A stretch of DNA of 64,000 nucleotides from JAJCYL01 sp965206015 (GCA_965206015.1 CBDBIW010000015.1:310001-374000); one strand, 5' to 3'. Positions 44,083-52,567 are shown, counted from the first letter of the stretch. The notes: generated from the letters alone by a model not told the origin. Numbers and translations are program-made.

Positions 44083-44481
44083 ATGCGGCTATTAAGAATT
44101 ATTGCTATTTTATTTTTCACTTCTTCATGCATTAGCCCTCAAAGCGATGAGTCCGAGTCACCCTTATTGGGGACATGGAAAGCCCAATGGGTGACGAATC
44201 CCGCATCTTTCCCTGGAGTTTCTGACGTCAAAAGTTTTTCTATGGATGGAGAGATAACATTCTATTCCGACTCGGCCGAAATAAATGCATACGGGTTTCC
44301 AGGCTGTATTTTCAGCAGCGATACATTGAGACATTCTCTAAAGTGGGTCATTAGTAGTGATACACTTAGTTTTCTCAATGAGGATGATGTCTACGGAATG
44401 TCATACAAAATCAAGGAAATAAAGGAGAGGGCTGTAGAATTACAGCTTATGGAAGACATCTTTTTAAGCCTTAAAAAATAA
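44083..44481 (+). CDS. Small lipoprotein, function unknown
   Basis: A 132-residue product starts MRLLRIIAILFFTSSCISPQ, a lipoprotein signal with a lipobox TSSC. The mature part has beta-rich sequence (LLGTWKAQWVTNP; EITFYSDSAEINAYG; FPGCIFSSDTLRHSLKWVIS) like the lipocalin-type small lipoproteins common in this phylum. No family could be named. It stands alone. Confidence 0.65.
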   Translation: MRLLRIIAILFFTSSCISPQSDESESPLLGTWKAQWVTNPASFPGVSDVKSFSMDGEITFYSDSAEINAYGFPGCIFSSDTLRHSLKWVISSDTLSFLNEDDVYGMSYKIKEIKERAVELQLMEDIFLSLKK

Positions 44482-44605
44482 CCTACACTTCTATATAGGC
44501 ATTTTATATCCTTATGCTAAAAAGTTGAAGTCAATTCGAAGTATTTGACGTACACATGTTACGCTACAAAATCAAGACCCTGCAAGATGATAACAAGCCT
44601 CAACC

Positions 44606-45085
44606 TTAATTTGCACCGTTTCTGCAACAGGGTGAAATAGCAGTCTTGGTGTATCCTATTGAGAAGTCTTCAATGTCCACTATGAATTTTGAGATCAGGT
44701 GTATTTCCCCGGATTCATTGATTATCATTCGGCCCGAAGATTTGATAACATTGGTTACGCCATGCACTGTCAATTCACCCATAGCGGTAACTTGCTGAAC
44801 ACCACTATCCATAGGATCAAAGCCCAAAATTTTTCCAAAGAACTCTGCTTTGGGATAGCCGGCAGATTCCAGATATCGGTCATTAAAATGCTGTGCCATT
44901 AGACCTTGATCGAATTCAAAATCTTCAATCATTACATCAAACAGCACATATCTCGTGGATAGATCGAAATAACTTGTTGCCTCGTGATTTGAAGCCGCAA
45001 TGTCTTGAAAGGGTGCCTCAGAGAAAAATGAAATGTCAGTGTTGATCGATTCATATACCTGTTGTTTCAGGTTATACGCTGACTG
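44606..45085 (-). pseudogene. YceI-like protein lacking its 5' end
   Basis: The frame carries a good YceI-like lipocalin domain from SINTDISFFSEAPFQDIAAS through FEFDQGLMAQHFNDRYLESA and MGELTVHGVTNVIK to the end. The signal peptide and start are missing. Upstream of about 45085 the open frame runs antisense through a DUF5777 fragment on the other strand. The break falls almost exactly where the signal peptide should end. YceI proteins bind isoprenoid-like lipids in the periplasm; this copy is probably not exported. Confidence 0.7.
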
Positions 45086-45309
45086 ACACTTTTGGAAATT
45101 TGAATCGATTTGATAGCTGGGGAACGGCATTTGAGGTTGCCACAGGGGGCCATAGTTTTCAAATTGCATTAAGTAATTCGGTGGGTATTGCAAGTGACCA
45201 ATATTTCCGAGGAGGTGACCTGGATTCTACTGATTTTTTTAAGGGTGACATTAGATTAGGCTTTAATATTTACCGCGTGTTGAATTACAGGAAATTAAAG
45301 GATGAATAA
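45086..45309 (+). pseudogene. DUF5777 beta-barrel protein, C-terminal fragment
   Basis: The frame reads NRFDSWGTAFEVATGGHSFQ, then LSNSVGIASDQYF and GDIRLGFNIYRVLNY, the C-terminal strands of a DUF5777 protein. About 200 N-terminal residues, including the signal peptide, are missing. The stop overlaps the next ATG (TAATG, 45307-45311), so it was the upstream partner of the haem-motif lipoprotein. Confidence 0.7.
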
Positions 45310-45731
45310 TGAAATTTATATTTAGAATACCAGTTGCTTTCTTAGTTGTAGTATTTGGATTGAGTGGTTGTGAAAGAGCTAATGAGGACGACATAAGACC
45401 TATCCTAGAACCCACCTTGACAAGCATTCACAACAACATATTCGATTTGAATTGTGCAATTTCTGGCTGCCATACAGGTTCTAACCCACCTCAAGGAATG
45501 AACTTAAGTAGTGGGCAAGCATTCTCGAATATTGTGAATGCCGCAAGCATGCAAGTGCCAACGTTAAAAAGAATTAATCCCGGAAATCCTGAGCAGAGTT
45601 ATCTATACCAAAAAATCCTTGGGGGTCCGGCTATCATGTTTAGCAGGATGCCATTGGGTCGAGACCCTTTAAGTGATGATCAAATTAGGATTATCATGGA
45701 ATGGATCGGTGGTGGCGCATTGAATAATTAA
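45309..45731 (+). CDS. Lipoprotein with a c-type haem-like CxxxCH motif
   Basis: A 140-residue exported lipoprotein: the signal MKFIFRIPVAFLVVVFGLSG leads to a lipobox Cys. Mature sequence has FDLNCAISGCHTGSNPPQGM, a CxxxCH variant of the haem c motif, then LSSGQAFSNIVN and a final MPLGRDPLSDDQIRIIMEWI containing the likely Met ligand. Similar small proteins are annotated as cytochrome c-like. With YceI and DUF5777 they form a recurring Bacteroidota set, here damaged by a deletion that also removed the upstream promoter. Confidence 0.75.
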   Translation: MKFIFRIPVAFLVVVFGLSGCERANEDDIRPILEPTLTSIHNNIFDLNCAISGCHTGSNPPQGMNLSSGQAFSNIVNAASMQVPTLKRINPGNPEQSYLYQKILGGPAIMFSRMPLGRDPLSDDQIRIIMEWIGGGALNN

Positions 45732-45756
45732 AGTTTATCAGTCATCATCGAATTGG

Positions 45757-45784
45757 TTGTCATTTAATTCTATGGGTACATTTG
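45757..45784 (+). promoter_or_regulatory. Promoter of the PLP decarboxylase gene
   Basis: TTG (45757-45759), a 17 bp spacer and TACATTTG (45777-45784), an exact TAnnTTTG match. An alternative TTG at 45753 gives 21 bp. It overlaps an upstream in-frame TTG codon at 45782, which supports ATG 45803 as the real translation start. Confidence 0.6.
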
Positions 45785-45802
45785 CTGCCTGGACAATTAA
45801 GC

Positions 45803-47221
45803 ATGAATGATGTAAACGAATTCCGGAAGTCAGCACATCAAATGGTGGATTGGATGGCTGACTATCTTGACCAGATTGAAAAATATCCGGTAAAGTCCCA
45901 GGTTGAACCTGGAGAAATTTTAGGCCAGTTGCCGGAATCGGCACCCAGTGAGGGCGAGGTCTTCGAGAAGATTTTCAAAGACTTTGAAGACATAATTATG
46001 CCCGGTATTACTCATTGGCAAAGTCCATCATTTCATGCCTATTTCCCTGGGAACTCAAGCTTCCCTTCTCTCTTGGGGGAGATGCTTACTTCCACTCTTG
46101 CCGCTCAATGTATGATTTGGGAAACATCTCCTTCTGCTGCCGAACTGGAAGAGTGTGTTCTAAATTGGTTAAAAGAGGCGATGGGTTTACCCCTGAACTT
46201 CAAAGGAGTCATTCAAGACACAGCATCAACTGCAACTCTCTCAGCAATTCTTACAGCCCGCGAACAAGCCAGTGATTATAAGATAAACAGCGCAGGTTTT
46301 GAGTCTAATAAATATCGAGTCTACTGCTCCGAAGAGACACATTCCTCAATAGAAAAAGCGGTTAAGATTGCCGGTTTGGGAAAGTCAAACCTGGTAAAAA
46401 TCAAAGTGGATGAGCAACTAAGAATGGACCCGCATGACCTGCAGAGAGTTATACTGGAAGATAGAAATTCCGGTATGATCCCAGTATGTGTGGTTGCCAC
46501 CATTGGCACTACTGGTACTTGTGCGGTTGACCCATTAGAAGCTATTGCCAAGATTACTTCTTCAAATAATATATGGCTGCATGTGGATGCTGCTTTTGCT
46601 GGAACGGCCCTTCTATTGGAGGAGTATTCATGGATGATACAAGGACTTGAACAGGCGGACAGTTTTGTTTTTAACCCTCACAAGTGGATGTTAACCAATT
46701 TTGATTGCACAGCTTATTATATCAAGGATGAAGATGCGCTGATTCGAACATTCGAAGTTTTACCCGAATATTTAAAAACCAAAACCCGGGGAGAAGTTAA
46801 TGACTACCGTGATTGGGGAATACCACTTGGAAGAAGGTTTAGATCGCTAAAACTTTGGTTCGTAATAAGAAGTTTTGGATTGAAAGGTATTCGAGAAAAA
46901 ATAGCAACCCATATTGCATTGGCTCAACAATTTGAATCGCGTATCAATCTTTCAACTGACTTTGAAGTTTTGATTCCCAGGTCACTGAACTTAGTGTGTT
47001 TCAGATATAATCCAGGAGACATTGACAATGAGAGTTTGAATGAATTAAATCATCAACTAATAGAACGACTTAATGCTTCTGGCAAGATTTACCTTACTCA
47101 TACAAAGATTAGAGGAGATTATACGGTTAGAATGGTTATTGGCCAAACTAATGTGACGTCAGAACATATTGAAAATAGTTGGGCTATCATACAGGAGACG
47201 GCCCGCCAAATTGAGATTTAA
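45803..47221 (+). CDS. PLP-dependent aromatic-L-amino-acid-type decarboxylase
   Basis: A 472-residue group II decarboxylase. It begins MNDVNEFRKSAHQMVDWMAD, as in the family. The substrate-side HWQSPSFHAYFPGNSSFPS lies near residue 73. The PLP-binding HVDAAFAGTALLLEE and the lysine in FVFNPHKWMLTNFDCTAYY lie near 258 and 295. Likely substrates are tryptophan, tyrosine or DOPA; the amine produced is unknown. It has its own promoter and no transporter partner. Confidence 0.9.
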   Translation: MNDVNEFRKSAHQMVDWMADYLDQIEKYPVKSQVEPGEILGQLPESAPSEGEVFEKIFKDFEDIIMPGITHWQSPSFHAYFPGNSSFPSLLGEMLTSTLAAQCMIWETSPSAAELEECVLNWLKEAMGLPLNFKGVIQDTASTATLSAILTAREQASDYKINSAGFESNKYRVYCSEETHSSIEKAVKIAGLGKSNLVKIKVDEQLRMDPHDLQRVILEDRNSGMIPVCVVATIGTTGTCAVDPLEAIAKITSSNNIWLHVDAAFAGTALLLEEYSWMIQGLEQADSFVFNPHKWMLTNFDCTAYYIKDEDALIRTFEVLPEYLKTKTRGEVNDYRDWGIPLGRRFRSLKLWFVIRSFGLKGIREKIATHIALAQQFESRINLSTDFEVLIPRSLNLVCFRYNPGDIDNESLNELNHQLIERLNASGKIYLTHTKIRGDYTVRMVIGQTNVTSEHIENSWAIIQETARQIEI

Positions 47222-47545
47222 ATTAAAACATTCTGTCGCTGAATATTCCTCATTTATGGTCAAAATTAAGTAGAATGCCGTTACCGGGCTTAAAGCTATT
47301 CTTATGAATAACCAATTCTGCCGGTAGTGTCAAGGCACTATCACCATGTTTGTTTGGAAAATAAAGCTTGGCAATAAACCACATACTCAATCCTCCAGTC
47401 AACAATCTGGTACCTAAAAAAACCCATTGAATTAGGCACATAATAAATAAATATTTTGAGCGATAACATTGCTTAAAACACTTTATTAACTCATTGGAAT
47501 TCAGCACATTAATAGTATTTTAAGGCTATAGTTAAATTTCAAGAT
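47222..47545. other. 324 bp gap with an unassigned minus-strand frame
   Basis: A minus-strand frame (47507-47250) encodes about 85 residues with a hydrophobic middle and a tail reading PAELVIHKNSFKPGNGILLN. It may be the end of a lost gene, but I do not recognise it and see no convincing start or promoter. The remainder is AT-rich sequence before the IS1595 fragment. Confidence 0.25.
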
Positions 47546-47830
47546 ATGGAAAAAAAACATGAAAGTCTAACACAATTCGAGTTTCAGGAAAAATTCCCCG
47601 ATAACGACAGTTGTCAGGAATACCTAACCCAAATGAAATGGCCTGACGGGTTTACATGTGAAAGGTGTGGGCATAATCGGTATTGCAGTGGGAAGTTGCA
47701 CCATACACGGCAATGCACTAAATGCAAGTACCAGGCTACTCCCACTAACAGCACCCTTTTTCACACAGTGAAGTTTTCCGCTTTTAAATGTAATCTGTAT
47801 TTATTAAATGCCTACTTCAATCTTCAATAA
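47546..47830 (+). mobile_element. IS1595-family transposase, N-terminal fragment
   Basis: A 94-codon frame holds the N-terminal zinc ribbon of an IS1595-type transposase. NDSCQEYLTQMKWPDGFTCE is followed by CGHNRYCSGKLHHTRQCTKC (paired CxxC ligands) and PTNSTLFHTVKF, and then it stops. The DDE/N catalytic domain (about 200 residues) is absent. It is inactive. Confidence 0.8.
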
Positions 47831-47914
47831 ATCAATTCCATTTAAATAATTCGGGACATAGTGGACTTGACACCAAGATACAAACTACTGACCAAAGACT
47901 TGGCTACATGACAT

Positions 47915-47938
47915 GAAAAAACCCCGAATAATCGGGGT
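47915..47938 (-). terminator. Rho-independent terminator of the SDR gene
   Basis: On the minus strand ACCCCGA and TCGGGGT pair around a 4-base loop and are followed by six T residues. It lies 64 bp past the SDR stop. Confidence 0.75.
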
Positions 47939-48001
47939 GCAAGCAAAGAGTGAAAATAATTTATAATCTCAGATAATTGAAATTCCGCTGTTACGCTCCT
48001 T

Positions 48002-48751
48002 TTATTTCCTATTGACAATTGTAGCACTTGCCTGGGCCGTTGGAAGCAGAACAACATCACTCAAAAGAACGTGGGGTGGTCTGGTTACAATGAACTGAAT
48101 TACCTCCGCCACATCTCTCCCTGACAAAGGTTCAAAACCATCATAAACTTTAGCAGCTCTTTCCTCATCCCCTTTGAACCTAACCTTCGAAAATTCAGTC
48201 TCCACCAATCCCGGGTTGACTTCAGAAACTTTTATTCCATGAGCATTGAGATCTAATCGCATACCATGGTTGATGGCATCAACAGCAAACTTTGAGCCGC
48301 AGTATACATTTCCATTGGGGTAAACTTCTTTTCCGGCAATAGATCCGATGTTGACAATATGACCACTCTTTCTCTCGACCATTCCAGGCACAACTGCTTT
48401 ACTAACATAAAGCAATCCTTTGACATTAATATCAATCATGGCATCCCAATCGTCTAAATCACCCTCTTCGAAGGAGGAGAGGCCATGCGCATTTCCAGCA
48501 TTATTTATAAGAAGATCTATTGCCTGCCACACATCTGGCAGTGATTTTACAGCGGCAAACACTGCTTGGCGATCTCTGACATCGAATGACAAAGTCTGGA
48601 CATCAGTTTCAACAGATAATTCTTCTTTTAATTTTTCAAGTCGATATTTTCTCCTCCCATGGATAATGAGATAATAGTGTTGAGCTAAGATTCTGGCGGT
48701 GGCTTCTCCAATGCCAGAAGTGGCCCCTGTGATGAAGGCAATCTTTTTCAT
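48002..48751 (-). CDS. SDR-family NAD(P)-dependent oxidoreductase
   Basis: A 249-residue short-chain dehydrogenase resembling the YdfG (3-hydroxy acid / serine dehydrogenase) group. The cofactor motif is FITGATSGIGEATARI at the start, NNAGNAHG lies near residue 85, and the catalytic Ser and the Tyr/Lys pair are in NIGSIAGKEVYP and VYCGSKFAVD. The substrate is unknown. A clear terminator follows, and a dead dipeptidase gene lies upstream. Confidence 0.88.
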   Translation of the reverse strand: MKKIAFITGATSGIGEATARILAQHYYLIIHGRRKYRLEKLKEELSVETDVQTLSFDVRDRQAVFAAVKSLPDVWQAIDLLINNAGNAHGLSSFEEGDLDDWDAMIDINVKGLLYVSKAVVPGMVERKSGHIVNIGSIAGKEVYPNGNVYCGSKFAVDAINHGMRLDLNAHGIKVSEVNPGLVETEFSKVRFKGDEERAAKVYDGFEPLSGRDVAEVIQFIVTRPPHVLLSDVVLLPTAQASATIVNRK

Positions 48752-48758
48752 TTAAAAT

Positions 48759-49046
48759 TTAATTAGTATCCTCAACACCTACACCGGTGCTAACAGTCAA
48801 GTTCACAGCGGTTATACCTGAATCTTTCGCATTGCTAAGCATTTCAGCCGTGAGACTATCCCACGGTTTAGCAGTATTAAATGGTCCTGAACTAGCAAGG
48901 AAATCAACTATTATCAAATCATCGTACTTAGGCGAAATAATCTTATGTATAGCTTATAACTTATTTGTACATGCTGCTAAATAAAGTGCAGCCGTCAGAC
49001 CGGTGAGATTTGTCAGAAACTTCCTTCTTGTAGAATTCGACTCCAT
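48759..49046 (-). pseudogene. M19 membrane dipeptidase, N-terminal remnant with stop
   Basis: The minus strand begins MESNSTRRKFLTNLTGLTAA, a twin-arginine-type signal, and hits an in-frame TAA after CTNKL. In the same frame it continues SPKYDDLIIVDFLASSGPFN and GITAVNLTVSTGVGVEDTN before a second stop. This matches the first 95 residues of an M19 (renal dipeptidase-like) enzyme. The remaining roughly 250 residues, with the metal site, are missing, and the SDR gene lies 7 bp beyond. Confidence 0.75.
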
Positions 49047-49052
49047 TGGTGT

Positions 49053-49808
49053 TTATGATGGTCCTCCCTCAAAAGTGATAAAAAACCCTATATTATGGAC
49101 TGCAAGTTTCCCTAATGGGGCATTGAATTGATTGGGATTTTTTTCTAGAAGATTCCTCAGACCTCGAGAATATCTCATCTCAATAGCAAACTTGAAGAAT
49201 TGATAGAAAATATCTGTACCAACTCCTAGCTCAAGATTGACATTAAAGTTCTTTGCTTCCAGCCGTTCCTGTATGTCATTTTTATCTTTACTTCCGGAAG
49301 CTTCAATAACCGGACTTAATCCGGCTAATAAATACATCCTGCTATTTCTACGGCGAACTGATTTATATTTTAACAAAATTGGCCATTCAACCAGAGTCGC
49401 ATCTTTTGTTTCCGTTAATGTTGTACCGTTGGAATATCGATACTTAAGGTCATTTTCATAAAACCCCACTGTCGGAGATACTCTTAGACTCAAAAATTGA
49501 TAAATTGCAAAATTTACTACGAACCCTATTTTAAATCCTAGTGTCCCCGGAGTTATTACGGAATGCAATGAGTCAAAATCGGCACTTGCAAAGTCATCGT
49601 TATAATTTATTCGGTAGTTAGACGAGTGGCCACCAATTAGAAAACCATAATGAAGCCGTCGTTCATCATAAGCTGACAAGTTAACCTTGCCAAAATTGAG
49701 CCCTTCCTGCCCAAAGGAACGACTGCACAGTCCAGACATCATGATTAGCACCAGACCTATTTTATGCCAGTATAAACTGAGCTGATGCCTAAAGTTAGGG
49801 TTGTACAT
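49053..49808 (-). CDS. porT: PorT-like outer-membrane protein of the type IX secretion system
   Basis: A 251-residue beta-rich outer-membrane protein. An internal signal peptide is seen (KIGLVLIMMSGLCSRSFGQ, ending near residue 34), then barrel strands (LHYGFLIGGHSSNYRINY; GFKIGFVVNFAIYQFLSLRV) and an amphipathic C-terminus (HNIGFFITFEG). PorT is required for T9SS in this phylum, and porT next to ubiE is a known gene arrangement. Its annotated start overlaps the ubiE 3' end by 52 bp, so the true start may differ slightly. Confidence 0.82.
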   Translation of the reverse strand: MYNPNFRHQLSLYWHKIGLVLIMMSGLCSRSFGQEGLNFGKVNLSAYDERRLHYGFLIGGHSSNYRINYNDDFASADFDSLHSVITPGTLGFKIGFVVNFAIYQFLSLRVSPTVGFYENDLKYRYSNGTTLTETKDATLVEWPILLKYKSVRRRNSRMYLLAGLSPVIEASGSKDKNDIQERLEAKNFNVNLELGVGTDIFYQFFKFAIEMRYSRGLRNLLEKNPNQFNAPLGKLAVHNIGFFITFEGGPS

Positions 49809-50479
49809 TCTGTTTGCGTAAATCCAGTTTCTTTCAGAATTTTTAAAAATTCTTCACCATATGGAAATTCATTTACAGAGGCAGGTAAGTAAGTATAAGC
49901 TGCCTGATCTTTACTTACCAATCGGCCTGTTATAGGCAAAATAGCCTTAAAATAAAAATGATAGAGCTGTTTAAAAGGGAACACCTCAGGTTTTGAAAAC
50001 TCGAGAATTATTACTTTTCCATTTGGTTTCAATACTCTCCACATGTCTTTCAATCCCTTTCCCAAATTTTCAAAGTTTCTTACTCCAAATGCAACGATTA
50101 CAGCGTCAAAGTTATTGTCAGGATAATTAAGTCCTTCCGAATCACCAAACTCCAAGGTGATGATATGGTCCAAACCTTTTTGCTTCAATTTCTTTCGTCC
50201 AACCTCCAACATGCCTTCAGATATATCAACACCAATTACTTTGTCAGGATTGAGTTTTAGGGATTCAATTGCAAAATCACCGGTACCAGTTGCAACATCA
50301 AGAATCAATTCAGGCTGATCTGATTTCAATATGTTAATGGCTTTCCTCCTCCATGAAATGTCTATACCCATGCTGAGAAAATGATTAAGAAAATCATACT
50401 TTCGACTTATACTGTCGAACATGTCAGCCACCTGTTCTTTTTTTCCGGATTGCTTTTCTTTGTAGGGTAATATTGTCAT
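49757..50479 (-). CDS. ubiE: Demethylmenaquinone C-methyltransferase
   Basis: A 240-residue SAM methyltransferase performing the last step of menaquinone synthesis. Motif I is LILDVATGTGDFAIESLKL near residue 58, with GVDISEGMLEVGRKK and DAVIVAFGVRNFENL (the family-specific FGVRN) following. The N-terminal VADMFDSISRKYDFLNHFLS is also diagnostic. It is transcribed with porT and diverges from engB. Confidence 0.95.
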   Translation of the reverse strand: MTILPYKEKQSGKKEQVADMFDSISRKYDFLNHFLSMGIDISWRRKAINILKSDQPELILDVATGTGDFAIESLKLNPDKVIGVDISEGMLEVGRKKLKQKGLDHIITLEFGDSEGLNYPDNNFDAVIVAFGVRNFENLGKGLKDMWRVLKPNGKVIILEFSKPEVFPFKQLYHFYFKAILPITGRLVSKDQAAYTYLPASVNEFPYGEEFLKILKETGFTQTECTTLTLGISSVYTGIK

Positions 50480-50551
50480 CTCTCTTCAGCTTGCAAGTAT
50501 AAGCGATAAAAGACCAAAAGGATTGAACAAGCTATTATTTTGGACACAATA

Positions 50552-51163
50552 ATGAGGGTAAAATCAGCTGAATTCGTCATTAGTAATACAACGTACAAGA
50601 AGTGCCCTCCCGAAAATCATCCGGAGTATGCATTTATCGGTCGATCTAACGTGGGTAAATCGTCCCTGATTAATATGTTGACTAATCGAAAAAGTCTGGC
50701 CAAGATTTCCACAAAGCCGGGGAAAACACAGCTTATCAATCATTTCCTTATTAATGAAAACTGGTTTTTGGTTGATCTGCCAGGATATGGTTGGGCCAAG
50801 GTAAGCAAAAGTGCTCAAGCTAAATGGGGACCGATGATTCAAGATTACATCCTTAAGAGGGATAACCTTTGCTGTCTGTTCATCCTCATAGACTCAAGGC
50901 ATGAGCCACAAAAAATAGATATGGAGTTCATCTTTTGGGCTGGCCAAAAAGGCATACCCTTAGGATTGATATTTACCAAGTGCGACAAATTATCCAAGGG
51001 GAAAACGGCCGGAAATTTGATGACACTAAAAAAGGAATTGGCCAAATCATGGGAAGAGTTGCCACTTATAATTGAAAGTTCTTCAGTTTCTGGAACAGGA
51101 AAAGAAGAAATCCTTAACTTCATAGATTCTGTTAATAAAAGATTCAATAAATCTGGAAAGTGA
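50552..51163 (+). CDS. engB: Ribosome biogenesis GTPase EngB/YsxC
   Basis: A 203-residue GTPase needed for 50S subunit assembly. G1 is IGRSNVGKSSLI (near residue 30), G3 DLPGYGWAKVSK, G4 FTKCDKLSKGK, and a G5-like SSSVSGTGKEE closes the fold. The ATG at 50552 (MRVKSAEFVISNT) is preferred to a TTG at 50540. The DUF5606 gene follows by 40 bp. Confidence 0.95.
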   Translation: MRVKSAEFVISNTTYKKCPPENHPEYAFIGRSNVGKSSLINMLTNRKSLAKISTKPGKTQLINHFLINENWFLVDLPGYGWAKVSKSAQAKWGPMIQDYILKRDNLCCLFILIDSRHEPQKIDMEFIFWAGQKGIPLGLIFTKCDKLSKGKTAGNLMTLKKELAKSWEELPLIIESSSVSGTGKEEILNFIDSVNKRFNKSGK

Positions 51164-51203
51164 TCAGATATATTATTTTTGCCCACTGATTTAAAAATTG
51201 AGT

Positions 51204-51659
51204 ATGGATTTCACTGAAATTGCAGCCATCGCAGGTAAGGGTGGACTTTACAAGGTTTTCAAACCGACAAGAACTGGTGTTATACTCGAGTCCATGAAAG
51301 ACAAAAGTAAATTGGTCGCTGGCCCCGATTCGAAAGTTTCCATTCTGACGGAAATATCAATTTATACAACAAGTGAAGAAGGAACTGTTCTTCTCGAAGA
51401 GGTGATGAAAAAGATTCATAAGGAGTTCAATGGGGACACTGGACTGACCGGAACGGCTGGCCCTGATGAATTAAAGGCATTCCTCAAACATATTCTTCCT
51501 GATTATGATGAAGACCGAGTGTATGTCTCTGATATCAAAAAGATAGTCAATTGGTACAATTTTTTAGTGAATCAAATCCCCGCACTTTTCGAAGGAAAAA
51601 AGGAAAAGGTTGCCAAGGAAGAAAAAACTGAAAAGCCTGCTAAGAGTGACGACAAGTGA
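51204..51659 (+). CDS. DUF5606 protein
   Basis: A 151-residue cytosolic protein starting MDFTEIAAIAGKGGLYKVFK, characteristic of DUF5606, a Bacteroidota-restricted family of unknown role. The N-terminal part is a small beta domain (GVILESMKDKSKLVAGPDSK). A helical region ends near NQIPALF and is followed by a lysine/glutamate-rich tail. The next, frameshifted gene starts inside its last codons. Confidence 0.85.
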   Translation: MDFTEIAAIAGKGGLYKVFKPTRTGVILESMKDKSKLVAGPDSKVSILTEISIYTTSEEGTVLLEEVMKKIHKEFNGDTGLTGTAGPDELKAFLKHILPDYDEDRVYVSDIKKIVNWYNFLVNQIPALFEGKKEKVAKEEKTEKPAKSDDK

Positions 51660-51949
51660 GGCTATTAAACAAAGTACCTTATTAATTTCTAAAGACTTTG
51701 GTTTAGAGCCATTCGACGACAGTTCACTATCCCAGGAAGATCTTCTCAAAACTATTCACTACGATTGTTCAGCATTTCCTTGGTAAGGATTTTGGTCAGT
51801 TACTAAACATCCTCTACCGTATTGATATTTCCGAGCAAGATGTGAAATATATTTTGTCAACTGCTGCACCAGATAAAATTTCAAGGCTTCTGGCAGTCCA
51901 AATACTTCAAAGAGAACTTAAAAAAAGCCGAAACAAGACTCAGATATAG
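51646..51949 (+). pseudogene. Small Bacteroidota protein, apparently frameshifted
   Basis: A GTG start at 51646 overlaps the DUF5606 end. The first frame reads TTSEAIKQSTLLISKDFGLE to SSLSQEDLLK and stops at TAA near 51787. A +1-shifted frame continues LFTTIVQHFLGKDFGQLLNI, LYRIDISEQDVKYILSTAA and ends RELKKSRNKTQI at 51949. Together these make one coherent protein of about 100 residues resembling a small helical Bacteroidota protein of unknown role. The shift lies near 51752-51765. A sequencing error is possible because both halves look undamaged. Confidence 0.65.
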
Positions 51950-51962
51950 TTCACCTGAATCT

Positions 51963-51991
51963 TTGTGAAATTTATCATTCACTTATATTTG
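51963..51991 (+). promoter_or_regulatory. Promoter of the SAM-riboswitch/methionine operon
   Basis: TTG (51963-51965), 18 bp spacer, and TATATTTG (51984-51991), an exact -7 consensus match. Predicted transcription start is near 51998, exactly at the first base of riboswitch helix P1, which strongly supports both features. Confidence 0.7.
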
Positions 51992-51997
51992 CATCCA

Positions 51998-52109
51998 CTT
52001 ATCGAGAAAGACCGAGGGACAGGCCTTATGACGTCTTGGCAACCTTTCCACATGGATTTCGGTGCCAATTCCTACCTAAAAAACTCCTCATGGGAGATGG
52101 GAAGATAAG
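51998..52109 (+). ncRNA. SAM-I (S-box) riboswitch
   Basis: The S-box core is readable in order: CTTATC (P1 5'), GAGGGACAGGCC, TTGGCAACC, GGTGCCAATTCC, and GATAAG (P1 3', 52104-52109). P1 pairs CTTATC with GATAAG. It should bind S-adenosylmethionine and reduce expression of the methionine genes downstream. A second hairpin (52105-52140, AAGAGAGCAAA pairing with TTTGCGATCTCTT) shares bases with the P1 3' side and may form the expression platform. Confidence 0.92.
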
Positions 52110-52154
52110 AGAGCAAACCTTTTTTTGCGATCTCTTCTCTTGATAAGTTTATCA

Positions 52155-52175
52155 GTCAACTGATAATCAGTTGAC
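52155..52175 (+). repeat. Perfect inverted repeat upstream of the four-helix-bundle gene
   Basis: GTCAACTGAT and ATCAGTTGAC flank a single A. A shorter palindrome (TGATAA/TTATCA) lies at 52141-52154. A related sequence (CTGTTGACCAGTGAG) follows the gene near 52555. The repeats sit at the border of the inserted four-helix-bundle gene. Confidence 0.9.
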
Positions 52176-52195
52176 AGTATTTTATAGATAAAGAG

Positions 52196-52567
52196 ATGTC
52201 TTTCAAGTTCGAAGCATTAAGAGTTTGGCAACGGGCTATTGAACTTGCAGGTGAGGTTCACAAGTTATCACTATCGTTTCCTAAAGAGGAATTGTTCATA
52301 CTCACTTCCCAAATTAAGCGAGCGGCAGATTCAGTAGCCTTAAATATTGCTGAAGGAAGTACAGGACAAACTAACCCAGGATTTAAAAGATTCCCGGGCT
52401 ATTCAATACGTTCAGGAATTGAGGTTATCTCATGCCTCTACATTGGTAAAATCAGAAATATAATTACTGAAACAGCTTTCGAAAAACTCTATTCTCAGCA
52501 TGAAGGGTTAATCGTTGGGATTCAGTCTCTTAGAAAGAATCTAATCACTCAATCTGTTGACCAGTGA
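52196..52567 (+). CDS. Four-helix-bundle protein (23S rRNA intervening-sequence type)
   Basis: A 123-residue all-helical protein of the S23/Avd-like family (TIGR02436 type). It begins SFKFEALRVWQRAIELAGEV, continues FILTSQIKRAADSVALNIAE and GSTG, and ends in a basic helix. Members occur in 23S rRNA intervening sequences and scattered singly in Bacteroidota genomes; function is unclear. Here it lies between the SAM riboswitch and metH, flanked by inverted-repeat sequence, and should be under riboswitch control. Confidence 0.88.
   Translation: MSFKFEALRVWQRAIELAGEVHKLSLSFPKEELFILTSQIKRAADSVALNIAEGSTGQTNPGFKRFPGYSIRSGIEVISCLYIGKIRNIITETAFEKLYSQHEGLIVGIQSLRKNLITQSVDQ

Noticed and set aside
52196..52567. 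Four-helix-bundle gene as part of a retroelement or diversity-generating system
   Set aside because: No reverse transcriptase, template repeat or variable target gene lies nearby; only the Avd-like fold is shared.
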